Shown piece after piece: positions 1-7,920 of a stretch of DNA of 64,000 nucleotides. How positions within the stretch are numbered: position 1 is the stretch's first letter; every line of letters starts with the position of its first letter. The position numbers were made by a program, and so were the translations under genes. Origin of the DNA: JANQJA01 sp047947185 (lineage in GTDB: Bacteria; Pseudomonadota; Gammaproteobacteria; Pseudomonadales; Azotimanducaceae); NCBI GenBank assembly GCA_047947185.1, contig CP170502.1, positions 4,898,001-4,962,000 on the forward strand. The letters run 5' to 3'. Under the pieces are notes generated by a model. That model searched no databases. It was not told the DNA's origin and saw only the letters and a list, made by a program, of their open reading frames with translations.

Positions 1-589
1 GCTGCAACAGGCAAAACCTGTCTTCATCCGGACCACACAGGGACGCCAGAATGACACGGACGTTGGCATCTTCCGCTGTCAGGAGGTAAACGTCCCGACC
101 GAAACTTGACGCTGGGGGTTTGACAATCCAGCGGCCGCCATGGGCCTGCATGATCGACAGCAGTTCAGCAGGATTACTGGATGCCCAGGTATCCGGATGC
201 TGGAAGATGTCAGGGTGGGTCGCGGCAAAATACTTGCTCTTGAAATGCATGATCGCATCGAGGGAATTGCAGATCACGGTGTCTCGCGACGCGGCAAAGA
301 GTAGCTGGATCTTGTCGAGGAAGCTGTGGCGCATGCCAAGCGACATCACCCAGATGACGTCAAATTCGGCCAGCTGCATGCGGTCAGGAAACACCAGTGG
401 TGCACTCGGCTGGCAGGCGTGGTCCAGCCAGGTGCCGAGCGCTGTAACGCGGGAGCGCGTCAGGGCCAGGGTTTCCATTTCAACCAGGGCGACCCGATGT
501 CCGTGCCGCAAGAGCTCATTGGCAAAGCGGCAATAGTTGCCGTCCACAATCGTTTCGGTTGCGCCTATGAGAAATGCAATTTGCATCAT
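1..589 (-). CDS. Glutathione-synthetase-like ATP-grasp ligase (N-terminal part, cut by window edge)
   Basis: Reading the minus strand from ATG at 589 gives an open frame to the window edge (about 196 codons), beginning MMQIAFLIGATETIVDGNYC. Its layout follows prokaryotic glutathione synthetase: an N-terminal Rossmann-like part with a VALVEMETLAL strand, a VICNSLDAIMHFKSKYFA segment matching the GshB stretch that leads into the ATP-grasp domain, and WIVKPPASSFGRDVYLL matching the ATP-binding lysine strand. The C-terminal half, with the metal-binding residues, is outside the window. A second ATG at 586 is an equally possible start; neither has a clear Shine-Dalgarno. It is transcribed divergently from nadA. 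The substrate is uncertain, since GshB-like ATP-grasp enzymes also make other peptides, so no symbol is given. Confidence 0.75.
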   Translation of the reverse strand, partial: MMQIAFLIGATETIVDGNYCRFANELLRHGHRVALVEMETLALTRSRVTALGTWLDHACQPSAPLVFPDRMQLAEFDVIWVMSLGMRHSFLDKIQLLFAASRDTVICNSLDAIMHFKSKYFAATHPDIFQHPDTWASSNPAELLSIMQAHGGRWIVKPPASSFGRDVYLLTAEDANVRVILASLCGPDEDRFCLLQ

Positions 590-723
590 GGTGGTGTAAA
601 GCCCGGAAAGGCGCGAGTTTACAGCATTCCCGGTTGCCTGGGAGGTTGGGTTTTGCGCCTGTCGCCGGCGGTGCTGACGTCTGCCGGGTTGAAATATCCG
701 GGATTGCCCAGAACTTAAGGTCA

Positions 724-762
724 GGCGAGTCTTTCTGGCAACTGCGCTATACTCGACTCGCC
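724..762 (+). promoter_or_regulatory. Inverted repeat around the nadA -10 hexamer
   Basis: GGCGAGTC (724-731) and GACTCGCC (755-762) form a perfect 8-bp inverted repeat. A TATACT hexamer (748-753) lies just inside the right arm and GTTTTT follows it. No good -35 is visible at 16-18 bp. The arrangement fits either a repressor operator overlapping the nadA promoter or a weak hairpin in the divergent region. Which it is cannot be decided from sequence. Confidence 0.4.
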
Positions 763-796
763 GTTTTTATCGCCCCGCCCGGAGAGGTACGCCGTT

Positions 797-1837
797 ATGG
801 GAAACATCGCTTTTGAGGTCCCGCTACATCAGAGCCACACGCTGAGTGAGGCGGAAATCAGTGCGTACAGGACGTCAATCAGGTCGTTGCTGTCCGCCCA
901 CAATGCGGTGCTGGTGGCACATTACTACACTGATGACGCGATCCAGTCGCTTGCGAGTGAGACGGGCGGTTGTGTCGCGGACTCGCTTGAGATGGCGCGC
1001 TTTGGCAAGAACCATCCGGCGGATACACTGGTGGTAGCGGGCGTTCGCTTCATGGGTGAAACCGCCAAGATACTGAGCCCGGAGAAGCGTGTGCTGATGC
1101 CAACGCTTGAGGCAACCTGCTCGCTTGACCTGGGCTGCCCGGTTGATGAATTCAGTGCTTTCTGTGATGCCCATCCTGAACGTACAGTGGTTGTGTACGC
1201 GAACACCTCTGCAGCGGTCAAGGCGAGGGCGGACTGGGTGGTGACATCCAGCAATGCCCTCGAGATTATCGAACACCTCATGGACCAGGGAGAAACCTTT
1301 ATCTGGGCCCCGGACAAATACCTTGGCAGTTATATCCAGAAGGAAACCGGCGCCGACATGTTGATGTGGGACGGCTCCTGCGTGGTGCATGAAGAGTTCA
1401 AGGCGAAAGGCGTTGAGGATTTGAAGAAAGTGCACCCGGATGCTGCCGTGCTGGTGCATCCCGAGTCTCCCCAGAGTGTTGTAGCGCTGGCGGATGTGGT
1501 TGGTTCAACCACCCAGTTGATTCGGGCAACCACCGAATTGCCCAACAGGAAATTTATTGTTGCGACGGACAACGGTATCTTTCACAAGATGCGTAGTGTC
1601 GCGCCGGACAAGATATTTATTGAGGCGCCAACTGCTGGCAATGGCGCAACCTGCCGGAGTTGCGCCCACTGCCCGTGGATGGCAATGAATGTACTGGAAA
1701 ATCTTGAGCAAACGCTCAGGACCGGTGACAACGAGGTGCTGGTTGACCCCGACATTGCTGCCCGCGCCATGATTCCGCTGGATCGCATGGTCTCATTCAA
1801 CAACAGCAATCAGATTCGCATTCGCGGCAACGCCTGA
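797..1837 (+). CDS. nadA: Quinolinate synthase NadA
   Basis: Condenses iminoaspartate with dihydroxyacetone phosphate to quinolinate in de novo NAD synthesis; a cytosolic [4Fe-4S] enzyme. The 346 residues are normal for the family. The three expected cluster cysteines are present at about Cys108 (ATCSLDLGCP), Cys195 (DGSCVVHEEF) and Cys292 (TCRSCAHCPWM). The substrate-binding AHYYTDD, GVRFMGETAK and YANTSAAVKA stretches are intact. The start is fixed by GGAGAGG at about 780-786. The gene is convergent with bepA, with only 22 bp between the stops. NadB and NadC are not in the window. Confidence 0.97.
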   Translation: MGNIAFEVPLHQSHTLSEAEISAYRTSIRSLLSAHNAVLVAHYYTDDAIQSLASETGGCVADSLEMARFGKNHPADTLVVAGVRFMGETAKILSPEKRVLMPTLEATCSLDLGCPVDEFSAFCDAHPERTVVVYANTSAAVKARADWVVTSSNALEIIEHLMDQGETFIWAPDKYLGSYIQKETGADMLMWDGSCVVHEEFKAKGVEDLKKVHPDAAVLVHPESPQSVVALADVVGSTTQLIRATTELPNRKFIVATDNGIFHKMRSVAPDKIFIEAPTAGNGATCRSCAHCPWMAMNVLENLEQTLRTGDNEVLVDPDIAARAMIPLDRMVSFNNSNQIRIRGNA

Positions 1838-1859
1838 TCGGATATCGGATACGGCCCGG

Positions 1860-3302
1860 TCAGGAGCGGCGTTGTTTCTGTCGCATCGCGTGGATCTGTT
1901 CGATGCGAGCACGGATGCGGGATTTCTGCTGGAAATTGTCGTTGACCAGGGGGATTGCATACCCCAACTGGGTGATGGCCTGGTCCAGATTGCCCACCAG
2001 GACAAAGTATTCGGCCCGCGCCTCGTGTACGCCAACTATATTGTTGGCCAGGCCATAGGTTTCCGCCAGCAGATACCACAGGTTGACGTCGTTCGGCCGG
2101 GTTGTGGTCAGCGGGACCAGCACCGCCTCGGCGCGGCCTGCCTGGCCGCTCTTGAGCAACGCATCAGCATAAGCCATCGAAAGGGGATAGTTGCCCGGCG
2201 AGATGGCGAGGGCGCGGGAGAGGATATCGTTAGCGATATCGTAACGTTCGGCCCGGACGTGAAGCTCTGCCTCAGCCAGGACAAAAGCCAGCTTCCCCGG
2301 ATAGCGTGACTTCAGGCTCTGGATGAGGCCCATGGCGCGGTCGTGCTGGCCGGCTTCCGTCAGCGCGAGGGCCAGGCCGTATTCCGCGGCAGTGCGCTTG
2401 ATCGGGTCAGGCTGTTCCAGGGCAGCTTCCATCCGGGAGACAGCGCCGGCGGTGGTACTGGCGGTATTCACCATCACCCGAGCCCGCATAAGCTGGTAGT
2501 CCAGGTCAACCGGGTAATCCCTGGTCTCGAATTTGGCAACCTGATTGTATGAATCGTTGATACGGTCTTTCGTGACAGGGTGGGTGAGCAGAAACTCCGG
2601 AATTCTGTCCCCCCTGAACCGGTTGGCGCGGTCCAGTCGTTCAAACATGTACGCCATGGCCCGGGGATCCATATCTGCGTTGGCAAGTGTCGATATGCCC
2701 AGCCGATCTGCCTCGGTTTCCCATGCCCGGCTATAGCGGAGCATGGTGCCCTGGCTCGCAGCTTGCCCTGCTGTAATTGCTGCCAGGCCTGCATCACCTC
2801 CACCCGTGGCCATGAGGACGACGCCGGCAATGAGACCGGCAATGGAGGGTATGCTGGCCTGCCGACCAGCCTCGCCGCGCCGGGCGAAGTGGCGTTGCGA
2901 GAGGTGCGCAAGTTCATGTGCCAGAATGGCAGCAATCTCGTGCTGCGTCTCTGCATGCAGGAACAGGCCGTCGTGTACGCCGATAATTCCGCCTGGCGCA
3001 GCGAATGCATTTATCTGGTCGGCATCAATCAGTACAACCTCCAGGCGCCGGTCGACCAGTTGACTGTTGAGTGCCAGGCGAAAAATCAGGTGCTCGAGAT
3101 ACTCCTGCAGCAACGGGTCGTTGACAAGGGGGGCCTGGGCTCGAACCGCTCGCAGGAATTCCTGGCCAAGTTCGTGCTCCTGCTCCAGCGAGATCATACT
3201 GGAGGTCCGGTCACCCAACTGTGGCAGGTTATGGGTTTCGGCCGCCAGTGCCGAAGCTGAGAACCATGCCAAAAAAAGTACCTGGAAAATTCGAGTCATC
3301 AA
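1860..3302 (-). CDS. bepA: Periplasmic M48 metalloprotease with TPR domain, BepA/YfgC type
   Basis: Zinc protease/chaperone of outer-membrane quality control; in E. coli BepA degrades stalled LptD and BAM substrates. The protein has 480 residues. A signal peptide ends near SASALA (about residue 20). The HEXXH site is AHELAH (129-133) and the third-ligand region is ETEADR (about 195-200). A C-terminal half of tetratricopeptide-like helices (about 310-470) is rich in AEYGLALAL and YPLSMAYADALL patterns. The start is a double ATG at 3302/3299 with no strong Shine-Dalgarno. The position beside nadA and a tusA-like gene matches the arrangement I know from Pseudomonas. The bepA symbol rests on family and domain order, and other YfgC-like M48/TPR proteins exist. 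Confidence 0.9.
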   Translation of the reverse strand: MMTRIFQVLFLAWFSASALAAETHNLPQLGDRTSSMISLEQEHELGQEFLRAVRAQAPLVNDPLLQEYLEHLIFRLALNSQLVDRRLEVVLIDADQINAFAAPGGIIGVHDGLFLHAETQHEIAAILAHELAHLSQRHFARRGEAGRQASIPSIAGLIAGVVLMATGGGDAGLAAITAGQAASQGTMLRYSRAWETEADRLGISTLANADMDPRAMAYMFERLDRANRFRGDRIPEFLLTHPVTKDRINDSYNQVAKFETRDYPVDLDYQLMRARVMVNTASTTAGAVSRMEAALEQPDPIKRTAAEYGLALALTEAGQHDRAMGLIQSLKSRYPGKLAFVLAEAELHVRAERYDIANDILSRALAISPGNYPLSMAYADALLKSGQAGRAEAVLVPLTTTRPNDVNLWYLLAETYGLANNIVGVHEARAEYFVLVGNLDQAITQLGYAIPLVNDNFQQKSRIRARIEQIHAMRQKQRRS

Positions 3303-3495
3303 AAGGCTGAACCGGGTTTGCAGAGTGACTGTAACGGTTAAGGCGCAATCTATCCAATCTGGCGCGGTACATTTTTTGCGCCGTGCCAGTTGGCGCAGGT
3401 CATCCGGCGCCAGCCATCGGGAGGAAAGCAGTGGGGTTGAGACAGTGCAACCCGGATTTAAGTTCCTGCGCCCCGATCTCCCTGCTCCGCTCCCC

Positions 3496-3548
3496 GCGCC
3501 CCGGGCTACGCGCCCCGGGCTACGCGCCCCGGGCTACGCGCCCCGGGC
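3496..3548 (+). repeat. 14-bp GC-rich tandem repeat, about 3.8 copies
   Basis: The unit GCGCCCCGGGCTAC occurs at 3496-3509, 3510-3523 and 3524-3537, then as a partial copy (GCGCCCCGGGC) at 3538-3548. Each unit holds the palindrome CCCGGG. It ends 23 bp before the TATAAT hexamer of the next gene, so copy number could affect promoter geometry. No coding capacity is supported. Confidence 0.85.
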
Positions 3549-3571
3549 GAACGAGGCTCGAACCAATCAGT

Positions 3572-3577
3572 TATAAT
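3572..3577 (+). promoter_or_regulatory. Candidate -10 hexamer for the tusA-like gene
   Basis: A perfect TATAAT lies 30 bp before the ATG at 3608. No convincing -35 is present 16-18 bp upstream, where the GC-rich repeat ends. Confidence 0.45.
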
Positions 3578-3607
3578 TGCGGCGCACTGTTCGGTGAGAG
3601 GCAGGTG

Positions 3608-3835
3608 ATGAAGGTAGATGAGAAGCTGGATACAAGCGGACTGAACTGTCCGCTACCACTGTTGAAGGCAAAACAGGCCCTGAACAGGATGGCCAGTGGC
3701 CTGGTGCTGGAGGTGATCTCGACAGATCCCGGTTCGGTCCGGGATTTCAGGGTTTTTGCTGACCAGAGCGGGCACGAACTGCTCCGTTCGGACGGCGAGG
3801 AAGGCACATACATCTACTGGCTGAAAAAAGCCTGA
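3608..3835 (+). CDS. TusA/SirA-family sulfurtransferase-like protein
   Basis: Small 75-residue protein with the family CPxP signature (Cys14-Pro-Leu-Pro), followed by the usual alpha/beta fold ending in GTYIYWLKKA. TusA-family proteins carry persulfide sulfur on this cysteine for tRNA thiolation, molybdenum cofactor and other sulfur relays. ATG 3608 is preferred because GAGAGGCAGG lies directly before it and the product then has family length. The longer frame upstream runs through the GC-rich tandem repeat. perM follows after 8 bp, so the two are probably co-transcribed. The position next to bepA matches the tusA-like gene beside nadA in Pseudomonas rather than the canonical tusA locus, so the exact sulfur acceptor is unknown. 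Confidence 0.9.
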   Translation: MKVDEKLDTSGLNCPLPLLKAKQALNRMASGLVLEVISTDPGSVRDFRVFADQSGHELLRSDGEEGTYIYWLKKA

Positions 3836-3843
3836 GAACCGCA

Positions 3844-4920
3844 ATGTTTGACGTAATGCGTAGCTGGGTCGACCGGTTCCTGTCCGAAGAAGAGGCTGTC
3901 CTGCTGGCCGTGATTCTGGCGGTAGCAACCTTTGTTATCCTGACCATGGGCAAGATCCTGGCGCCACTGCTGACGGGGATTGTGCTGGCTTATGTCATGC
4001 AGGGCACTATCAAGCTGCTGCGGCGTTTTAATCTCCCCAAGGGGCTCGCTGTCTGGCTGACTTTCATCTTTTTCCTCGGTGGTTTTGTTGCCCTGCTGTT
4101 TCTGGTGATACCCCGCGTGTGGCGCCAGATGCGCAGCCTGTTTGAAGATCTGCCTGCCATGGCCAATGAAACGCGTGACCTCCTGTTTACCTTGCCCCAG
4201 AAGTTCCCCCAGCTTGTCTCGGAACAGATGGTGATCAGCTGGGGAGACCTCATCAGTGCCGAGGCCAGTGAAATCGGTCAATGGTTACTCTCCGTATCCC
4301 TTTCCCAGCTCCCGATTATCCTGGGCGTAGCCATTTACATCATGCTGGTACCCATCCTGGTGTTCTTCCTGTTGAAAGACCAGGACCAGATTATTGCCTG
4401 GTGTCAGTCCTACCTGCCCAAAAGGCGGCCACTGCTCAACAGCATTGGCGCTGAAATGAATATCCAGATGGCAAACTATGTGCGCGGCAAGGTTGTTGAA
4501 ATAATCCTCGTTGGGCTCACCAGCTTTGTCTTTTTTAAGGTCATGGGCCTGGACTACTCGGCGCTGCTGGCGTTCCTTGTGGGGGTTTCAGTGATTGTGC
4601 CTTATGTTGGTCTGGTGGCGGTGACCTTTCCCGTGGTGGTCATCGGTTACCTGCAGTTCGGCTGGACACCTGAGTTCATGTATGTATTGCTGGGTTACTC
4701 CATTATCCAGGGGATTGACGGTCTGGTGGTCGTGCCGCTGCTCTTCTCCGAAGCGGTTAACCTTCATCCCATTGCCATCATCACCTCGGTGCTGGTGTTC
4801 GGTAGCTGGTGGGGACTGTGGGGCGTCTTTTTTGCCATCCCGCTTGCCACACTGGTCAAGGCTGTCATGAATTCCTGGCCACAGGGTGCCCTGGGTGAAA
4901 TACCGCCGCCGGATGATTAG
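3844..4920 (+). CDS. perM: AI-2E/PerM family membrane permease
   Basis: A 358-residue polytopic inner-membrane protein. Hydrophobic segments lie near residues 18-55, 65-90, 150-180 and 215-335, the pattern of the AI-2E transporter (DUF20/PerM/YdgG) family. A characteristic soluble stretch between them carries PRVWRQMRSLFEDLPAMANE, and the loop FFLLKDQDQI precedes the C-terminal membrane block. Family members have been linked to autoinducer-2 export, Na+/H+ antiport and permease roles, so the substrate is not predictable. It starts 8 bp after the tusA-like stop, pointing to one transcript. In Pseudomonas bcp and gcvR follow here; in this window dapA comes next with its own promoter. Confidence 0.85.
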   Translation: MFDVMRSWVDRFLSEEEAVLLAVILAVATFVILTMGKILAPLLTGIVLAYVMQGTIKLLRRFNLPKGLAVWLTFIFFLGGFVALLFLVIPRVWRQMRSLFEDLPAMANETRDLLFTLPQKFPQLVSEQMVISWGDLISAEASEIGQWLLSVSLSQLPIILGVAIYIMLVPILVFFLLKDQDQIIAWCQSYLPKRRPLLNSIGAEMNIQMANYVRGKVVEIILVGLTSFVFFKVMGLDYSALLAFLVGVSVIVPYVGLVAVTFPVVVIGYLQFGWTPEFMYVLLGYSIIQGIDGLVVVPLLFSEAVNLHPIAIITSVLVFGSWWGLWGVFFAIPLATLVKAVMNSWPQGALGEIPPPDD

Positions 4921-4947
4921 CGCGCCTGGACTGGACCCTTGTGCCTG

Positions 4948-4976
4948 TTGTTAAGCTACTGCTGTGTCAGTAAGAT
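4948..4976 (+). promoter_or_regulatory. Candidate sigma-70 promoter for dapA
   Basis: TTGTTA (4948-4953), an exact 17-bp spacer and TAAGAT (4971-4976) lie in the 89-bp gap before dapA. Each hexamer matches the consensus at four of six positions. Predicted transcription would start about 25 bp before the ATG at 5010. Confidence 0.5.
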
Positions 4977-5009
4977 TGGCCGCTTCAATAATCCCCACTC
5001 GCGCAAACT

Positions 5010-5885
5010 ATGATCACAGGAAGCATTGTTGCCCTCGTTACGCCGATGCATGACGATGGCGCCATAGACTGGGCGCGGCTTGACGCCCTGACGGAATGGC
5101 ATATTGAGCAGGGTACCAATGGCATAGTGCCTATGGGTACCACTGGCGAATCGGCTACAGTGACGCCCGAGGAACACTGCGCGGTGATGAAACGGGTGAT
5201 TGATGTGGTTGCCGGCCGGATACCGGTCATTGCGGGGACCGGTTCAAACGCAACCAGCGAAGCGATTGAGTTTACCGAGGCCGCCAAAGCCATGGGGGCG
5301 GACGCCTGCCTGCTGGTGACACCCTACTACAACAAGCCGACCCAGGAGGGGTTGTTCCAGCACTACCGGGCCATCGCCAATGCCGTAGATCTGCCCCAGG
5401 TGCTCTACAATGTGCCCGGCAGGACAGCCTGCGACATGTTGCCGGCAACGGTAGCGCGACTCAGCGAATTGCCCCAGGTGGTGGCAATCAAGGAAGCCAC
5501 GGGTGATCTCAATCGAACGCTGGAGATTCTTGAACTTTGCGGAGATCGAATGGTCGTTTACTCCGGTGATGACGAAACCGCGGTAGATCTGATGTGTCAT
5601 GGCGCAAAAGGCACAATCAGCGTAACGGCGAATGTTGCGCCCGGGGATATGGCGGCCGTCTGTGCAGCGGCTGTTGCTGGCCATACAGCAGAAGCGCACA
5701 GGCGGAACGAAACGCTGATGGGCCTGCACAGAAATCTGTTTGTTGAGGCAAACCCGATTCCGGTCAAGTGGGCACTGCACCAGATGGGCAGGATTGGTCC
5801 GACCCTGCGCCTGCCGTTGACCCCCTTGTCCAGTCAGTTTCATGAACAGGTCCGCGAATCAATGCGCCAGGCAGGAGTAATCTAG
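5010..5885 (+). CDS. dapA: 4-hydroxy-tetrahydrodipicolinate synthase
   Basis: Condenses pyruvate with aspartate semialdehyde, the first committed step to diaminopimelate and lysine. The 291 residues show the whole active site: the Schiff-base Lys161 (VVAIKEATGD), Tyr133 and Arg138 (VLYNVPGRTA), and the GTTGES loop with Thr44/45. Numbering coincides with the E. coli enzyme. The start begins the canonical MITGSIVALVTPM; the Shine-Dalgarno is weak. The stop at 5885 is immediately followed by the TTG start of bamC, the dapA-bamC (dapX) pairing known in other Gammaproteobacteria. Confidence 0.97.
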   Translation: MITGSIVALVTPMHDDGAIDWARLDALTEWHIEQGTNGIVPMGTTGESATVTPEEHCAVMKRVIDVVAGRIPVIAGTGSNATSEAIEFTEAAKAMGADACLLVTPYYNKPTQEGLFQHYRAIANAVDLPQVLYNVPGRTACDMLPATVARLSELPQVVAIKEATGDLNRTLEILELCGDRMVVYSGDDETAVDLMCHGAKGTISVTANVAPGDMAAVCAAAVAGHTAEAHRRNETLMGLHRNLFVEANPIPVKWALHQMGRIGPTLRLPLTPLSSQFHEQVRESMRQAGVI

Positions 5886-6980
5886 TTGAGGAATGCAAAA
5901 TCCCTGGCGTTGTTGCTGGCTGGACTGACACTGCTGTCATCCTGCGGCTTCGCCACCTATGACCGGCGTGAACTGTATCTTGATGCGGAAACCATCGACA
6001 GGGTGAAGATCCCCGCTACCCTGGACGAGCCGGCCTTTGAAGATGCCATGCCGATTCCCGAAGTGGATGATCTGCGTGAGATTGCCGGCCAGCGGCTTGA
6101 GCTTGGATTGCCCGAGCCTCTCAGCACGTCGTTTGGTGTGGACCAGATTGTCATCAAGCGCCTCGGCGACAGTCGCTGGGTGTTTGTGGACACGGCGCCG
6201 GCCTCCGTCTGGCCCAGGGTGCGTCAGTTCTTCACGGACAACAATATTGAAATCGCCGTGGCTGACCCGGCGCGTGGCGTTATTGAAACCGACTGGATCG
6301 CCGCTGCCAGCGGTGATGCCCGTGCCGTGTTTGACGCCATCAAGCGTGGCCGCGCTTTTGCTGCCACTGGCGCCGACACAAGGTACAAGTTTCGACTCCG
6401 GGTCGAATCGGGCGTCCGGTCGGGCAGCACCGAGGTATTTCTGGAGCAGAAACAGTTGCCGCTTTCAGGGCCACTACGCACCGATAACCCTGCCTGGACG
6501 GGTATCTCTGACAATGGTGAACTTGAGGCCGTAGTGCTGTCTGACCTGGCCTACTTCCTGGGTGATCGAATCAACACCGGTATCACGGTGTCCCGCATGG
6601 CTGCGACCATAGGGGGCGAGAAAACCGAGCTGGTACTGGATCGGTTCAAGCCTGTGCTCAAGTATCGCCTGCCTTTTGACCGCGCCTGGGTGACCGTCGG
6701 CGATGCGCTTGAAAACGCCAGGATCAGTGTGGAAGACCTGAATCGCGATGACGCGGTCTACTATGTTTATTTCGACGACACCACGCGCCGTGAACCCGGA
6801 TTCTTTTCCCGGCTTTTCGCAGAAAAAGACAAAGTGGCCGGCGCAGCCAACCGCTACCTGGTGCAGCTTGATAACAAGGATGCCGAGGTGCATGTCACGG
6901 TTCTGAAAGATGCATCAAACCTGGCTGATGCTTCTGTCGCCGAGAAACTGCTGAAAATCATCAAACAGTATTCCACCTAG
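5886..6980 (+). CDS. bamC: Outer-membrane assembly lipoprotein BamC
   Basis: Lipoprotein of the BAM complex, which folds beta-barrel proteins into the outer membrane. The signal peptide ends in a lipobox (LLSSC) with Cys20 as the lipidation site. The unstructured N-terminal tail with PIPEV, and two helix-grip domains (about 90-215 and 225-350), match BamC. The length is 364 residues. The start codon is TTG at 5886, directly abutting the dapA stop, so translation is probably coupled. It contributes to the envelope-assembly theme with bepA. Confidence 0.85.
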   Translation: MRNAKSLALLLAGLTLLSSCGFATYDRRELYLDAETIDRVKIPATLDEPAFEDAMPIPEVDDLREIAGQRLELGLPEPLSTSFGVDQIVIKRLGDSRWVFVDTAPASVWPRVRQFFTDNNIEIAVADPARGVIETDWIAAASGDARAVFDAIKRGRAFAATGADTRYKFRLRVESGVRSGSTEVFLEQKQLPLSGPLRTDNPAWTGISDNGELEAVVLSDLAYFLGDRINTGITVSRMAATIGGEKTELVLDRFKPVLKYRLPFDRAWVTVGDALENARISVEDLNRDDAVYYVYFDDTTRREPGFFSRLFAEKDKVAGAANRYLVQLDNKDAEVHVTVLKDASNLADASVAEKLLKIIKQYST

Positions 6981-6993
6981 AGCAGGCAGACCC

Positions 6994-7773
6994 TTGCGAA
7001 TTGCGTCTCTTGGAAGTGGCAGTCGTGGTAACGCCACCCTGGTTGAAGATGAAGGGACGGCAATCCTCGTTGACCTGGGTTTTTCGCTGAAAGAAACCAT
7101 TCGTCGATTACATCGAATTGGCAGGTCACCGGAAGATATCAGTGGCATCCTGGTGACACACGAGCACGCCGATCACATTCACGGGGTGGCAGCGTTTGCG
7201 CGGAAATACAGGACACCGGTTTATCTCACACCTGGAACGTTCAACCAGAAGCGCATGGGAAATTTGCCTGACCTGCGGGAGGTCAACTGCCAGCGAGGGT
7301 TCCGGATCGGTTCGCTTGGCGTTGAACCGGTGATAGTACCGCACGATGCGCGTGAACCCTGCCAGTACATTATTTCCTCAAAAAAGCGGGTTGTCGGTGT
7401 GCTGACGGATCTCGGCCACATTACGCCTTACGTCGCGGCGCGCTATAGCGCCTGTGATGCGCTGCTGCTGGAATGTAATCATGATGTTGATATGCTCGCC
7501 AACGGCCCCTATTCCTGGCCGCTCAAACAACGGGTCGGTGGGGTACACGGGCATCTCAATAACGGGCAGGCGGCGGGATTGCTCGACCAGGTCGAGCGTG
7601 GGCGGCTCCAGCACCTGATCCTGTGCCACATCAGCGAAAAAAATAACGATCCCGCGCTGGCGGTTGCTGCGGTTCGGGCGCCCATGACCGGCTATGACGC
7701 AAGGCTTCATATTGCTGATCAGGCGCTGGGGTTTGACTGGATTGAGGTGGTGTCTGATACCCGGTCAGGCTGA
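6994..7773 (+). CDS. MBL-fold metallohydrolase, YycJ/WalJ-like
   Basis: 259-residue metallo-beta-lactamase-fold hydrolase. The metal site HxHxDH is at 56-61 (THEHADH), with later ligands in VIVPHDAREP, VLTDLGH and CHISEKNNDP. The N-terminus MRIASLGSGSRGNATLV is typical of YycJ-type proteins, which act as phosphodiesterases or exonucleases on DNA. The start codon is TTG at 6994, 13 bp after bamC, with AGCAGGCAGA as a weak ribosome-binding site. It probably belongs to the dapA-bamC transcript. In Pseudomonas this gene also follows bamC; purC, which comes next there, is absent. Confidence 0.85.
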   Translation: MRIASLGSGSRGNATLVEDEGTAILVDLGFSLKETIRRLHRIGRSPEDISGILVTHEHADHIHGVAAFARKYRTPVYLTPGTFNQKRMGNLPDLREVNCQRGFRIGSLGVEPVIVPHDAREPCQYIISSKKRVVGVLTDLGHITPYVAARYSACDALLLECNHDVDMLANGPYSWPLKQRVGGVHGHLNNGQAAGLLDQVERGRLQHLILCHISEKNNDPALAVAAVRAPMTGYDARLHIADQALGFDWIEVVSDTRSG

Positions 7774-7825
7774 CTGCCCATACTGATTCCTGAAAAAAAT
7801 GTTTGCAGACTGTTTATTTATACAC

Positions 7826-7845
7826 TACTGTATAAAACATCAGTT
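7826..7845 (+). promoter_or_regulatory. Candidate LexA (SOS) box
   Basis: TACTGTATAAAACATCAGTT matches the gammaproteobacterial LexA consensus (TACTGTATATATATACAGTA) at 15 of 20 positions. CTGT is exact on the left and TCAG stands for ACAG on the right. A TTGCAG hexamer at 7803-7808 lies 17 bp before TACTGT, so the box would cover the -10 region of a promoter reading toward the small ORF at 7921. Confidence 0.55.
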
Positions 7846-7871
7846 GATTGTGCGGTCAACGTCATAAACGC

Positions 7872-7907
7872 CAGCAACATCAGCAACATCAGAAACATCA
7901 GAAACAT
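7872..7907 (+). repeat. 9-bp tandem repeat in the leader of the 53-codon ORF
   Basis: Four consecutive 9-mers: CAGCAACAT twice, then CAGAAACAT twice. The array ends just before AGGAAG, the Shine-Dalgarno of the ORF at 7921. It therefore sits in the expected 5' leader, where copy number could change leader structure but not the reading frame. Confidence 0.8.
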
Positions 7908-7920
7908 CAGGAAGTCAGCA

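Larger units (their letters stand above)
3303..3607. other. Divergent intergenic region bepA / tusA-like gene
   Basis: This stretch separates bepA (minus) from the tusA-like gene (plus). Apart from a GC-rich 14-bp tandem repeat at 3496-3548 and a TATAAT hexamer at 3572-3577, I see no gene. Open frames crossing it in the plus direction have no ribosome-binding site and end in the tusA frame, so they are N-terminal over-extensions. Confidence 0.6.

Noticed and set aside
120..816. Plus-strand open frames at the left end
   Set aside because: They lie opposite a convincing minus-strand ATP-grasp gene, have no family similarity, and the last runs into nadA in another frame.
2580..3260. Plus-strand frame of about 226 codons opposite bepA
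   Set aside because: It is the antisense of a well-supported M48 protease and shows no family features or ribosome-binding site.
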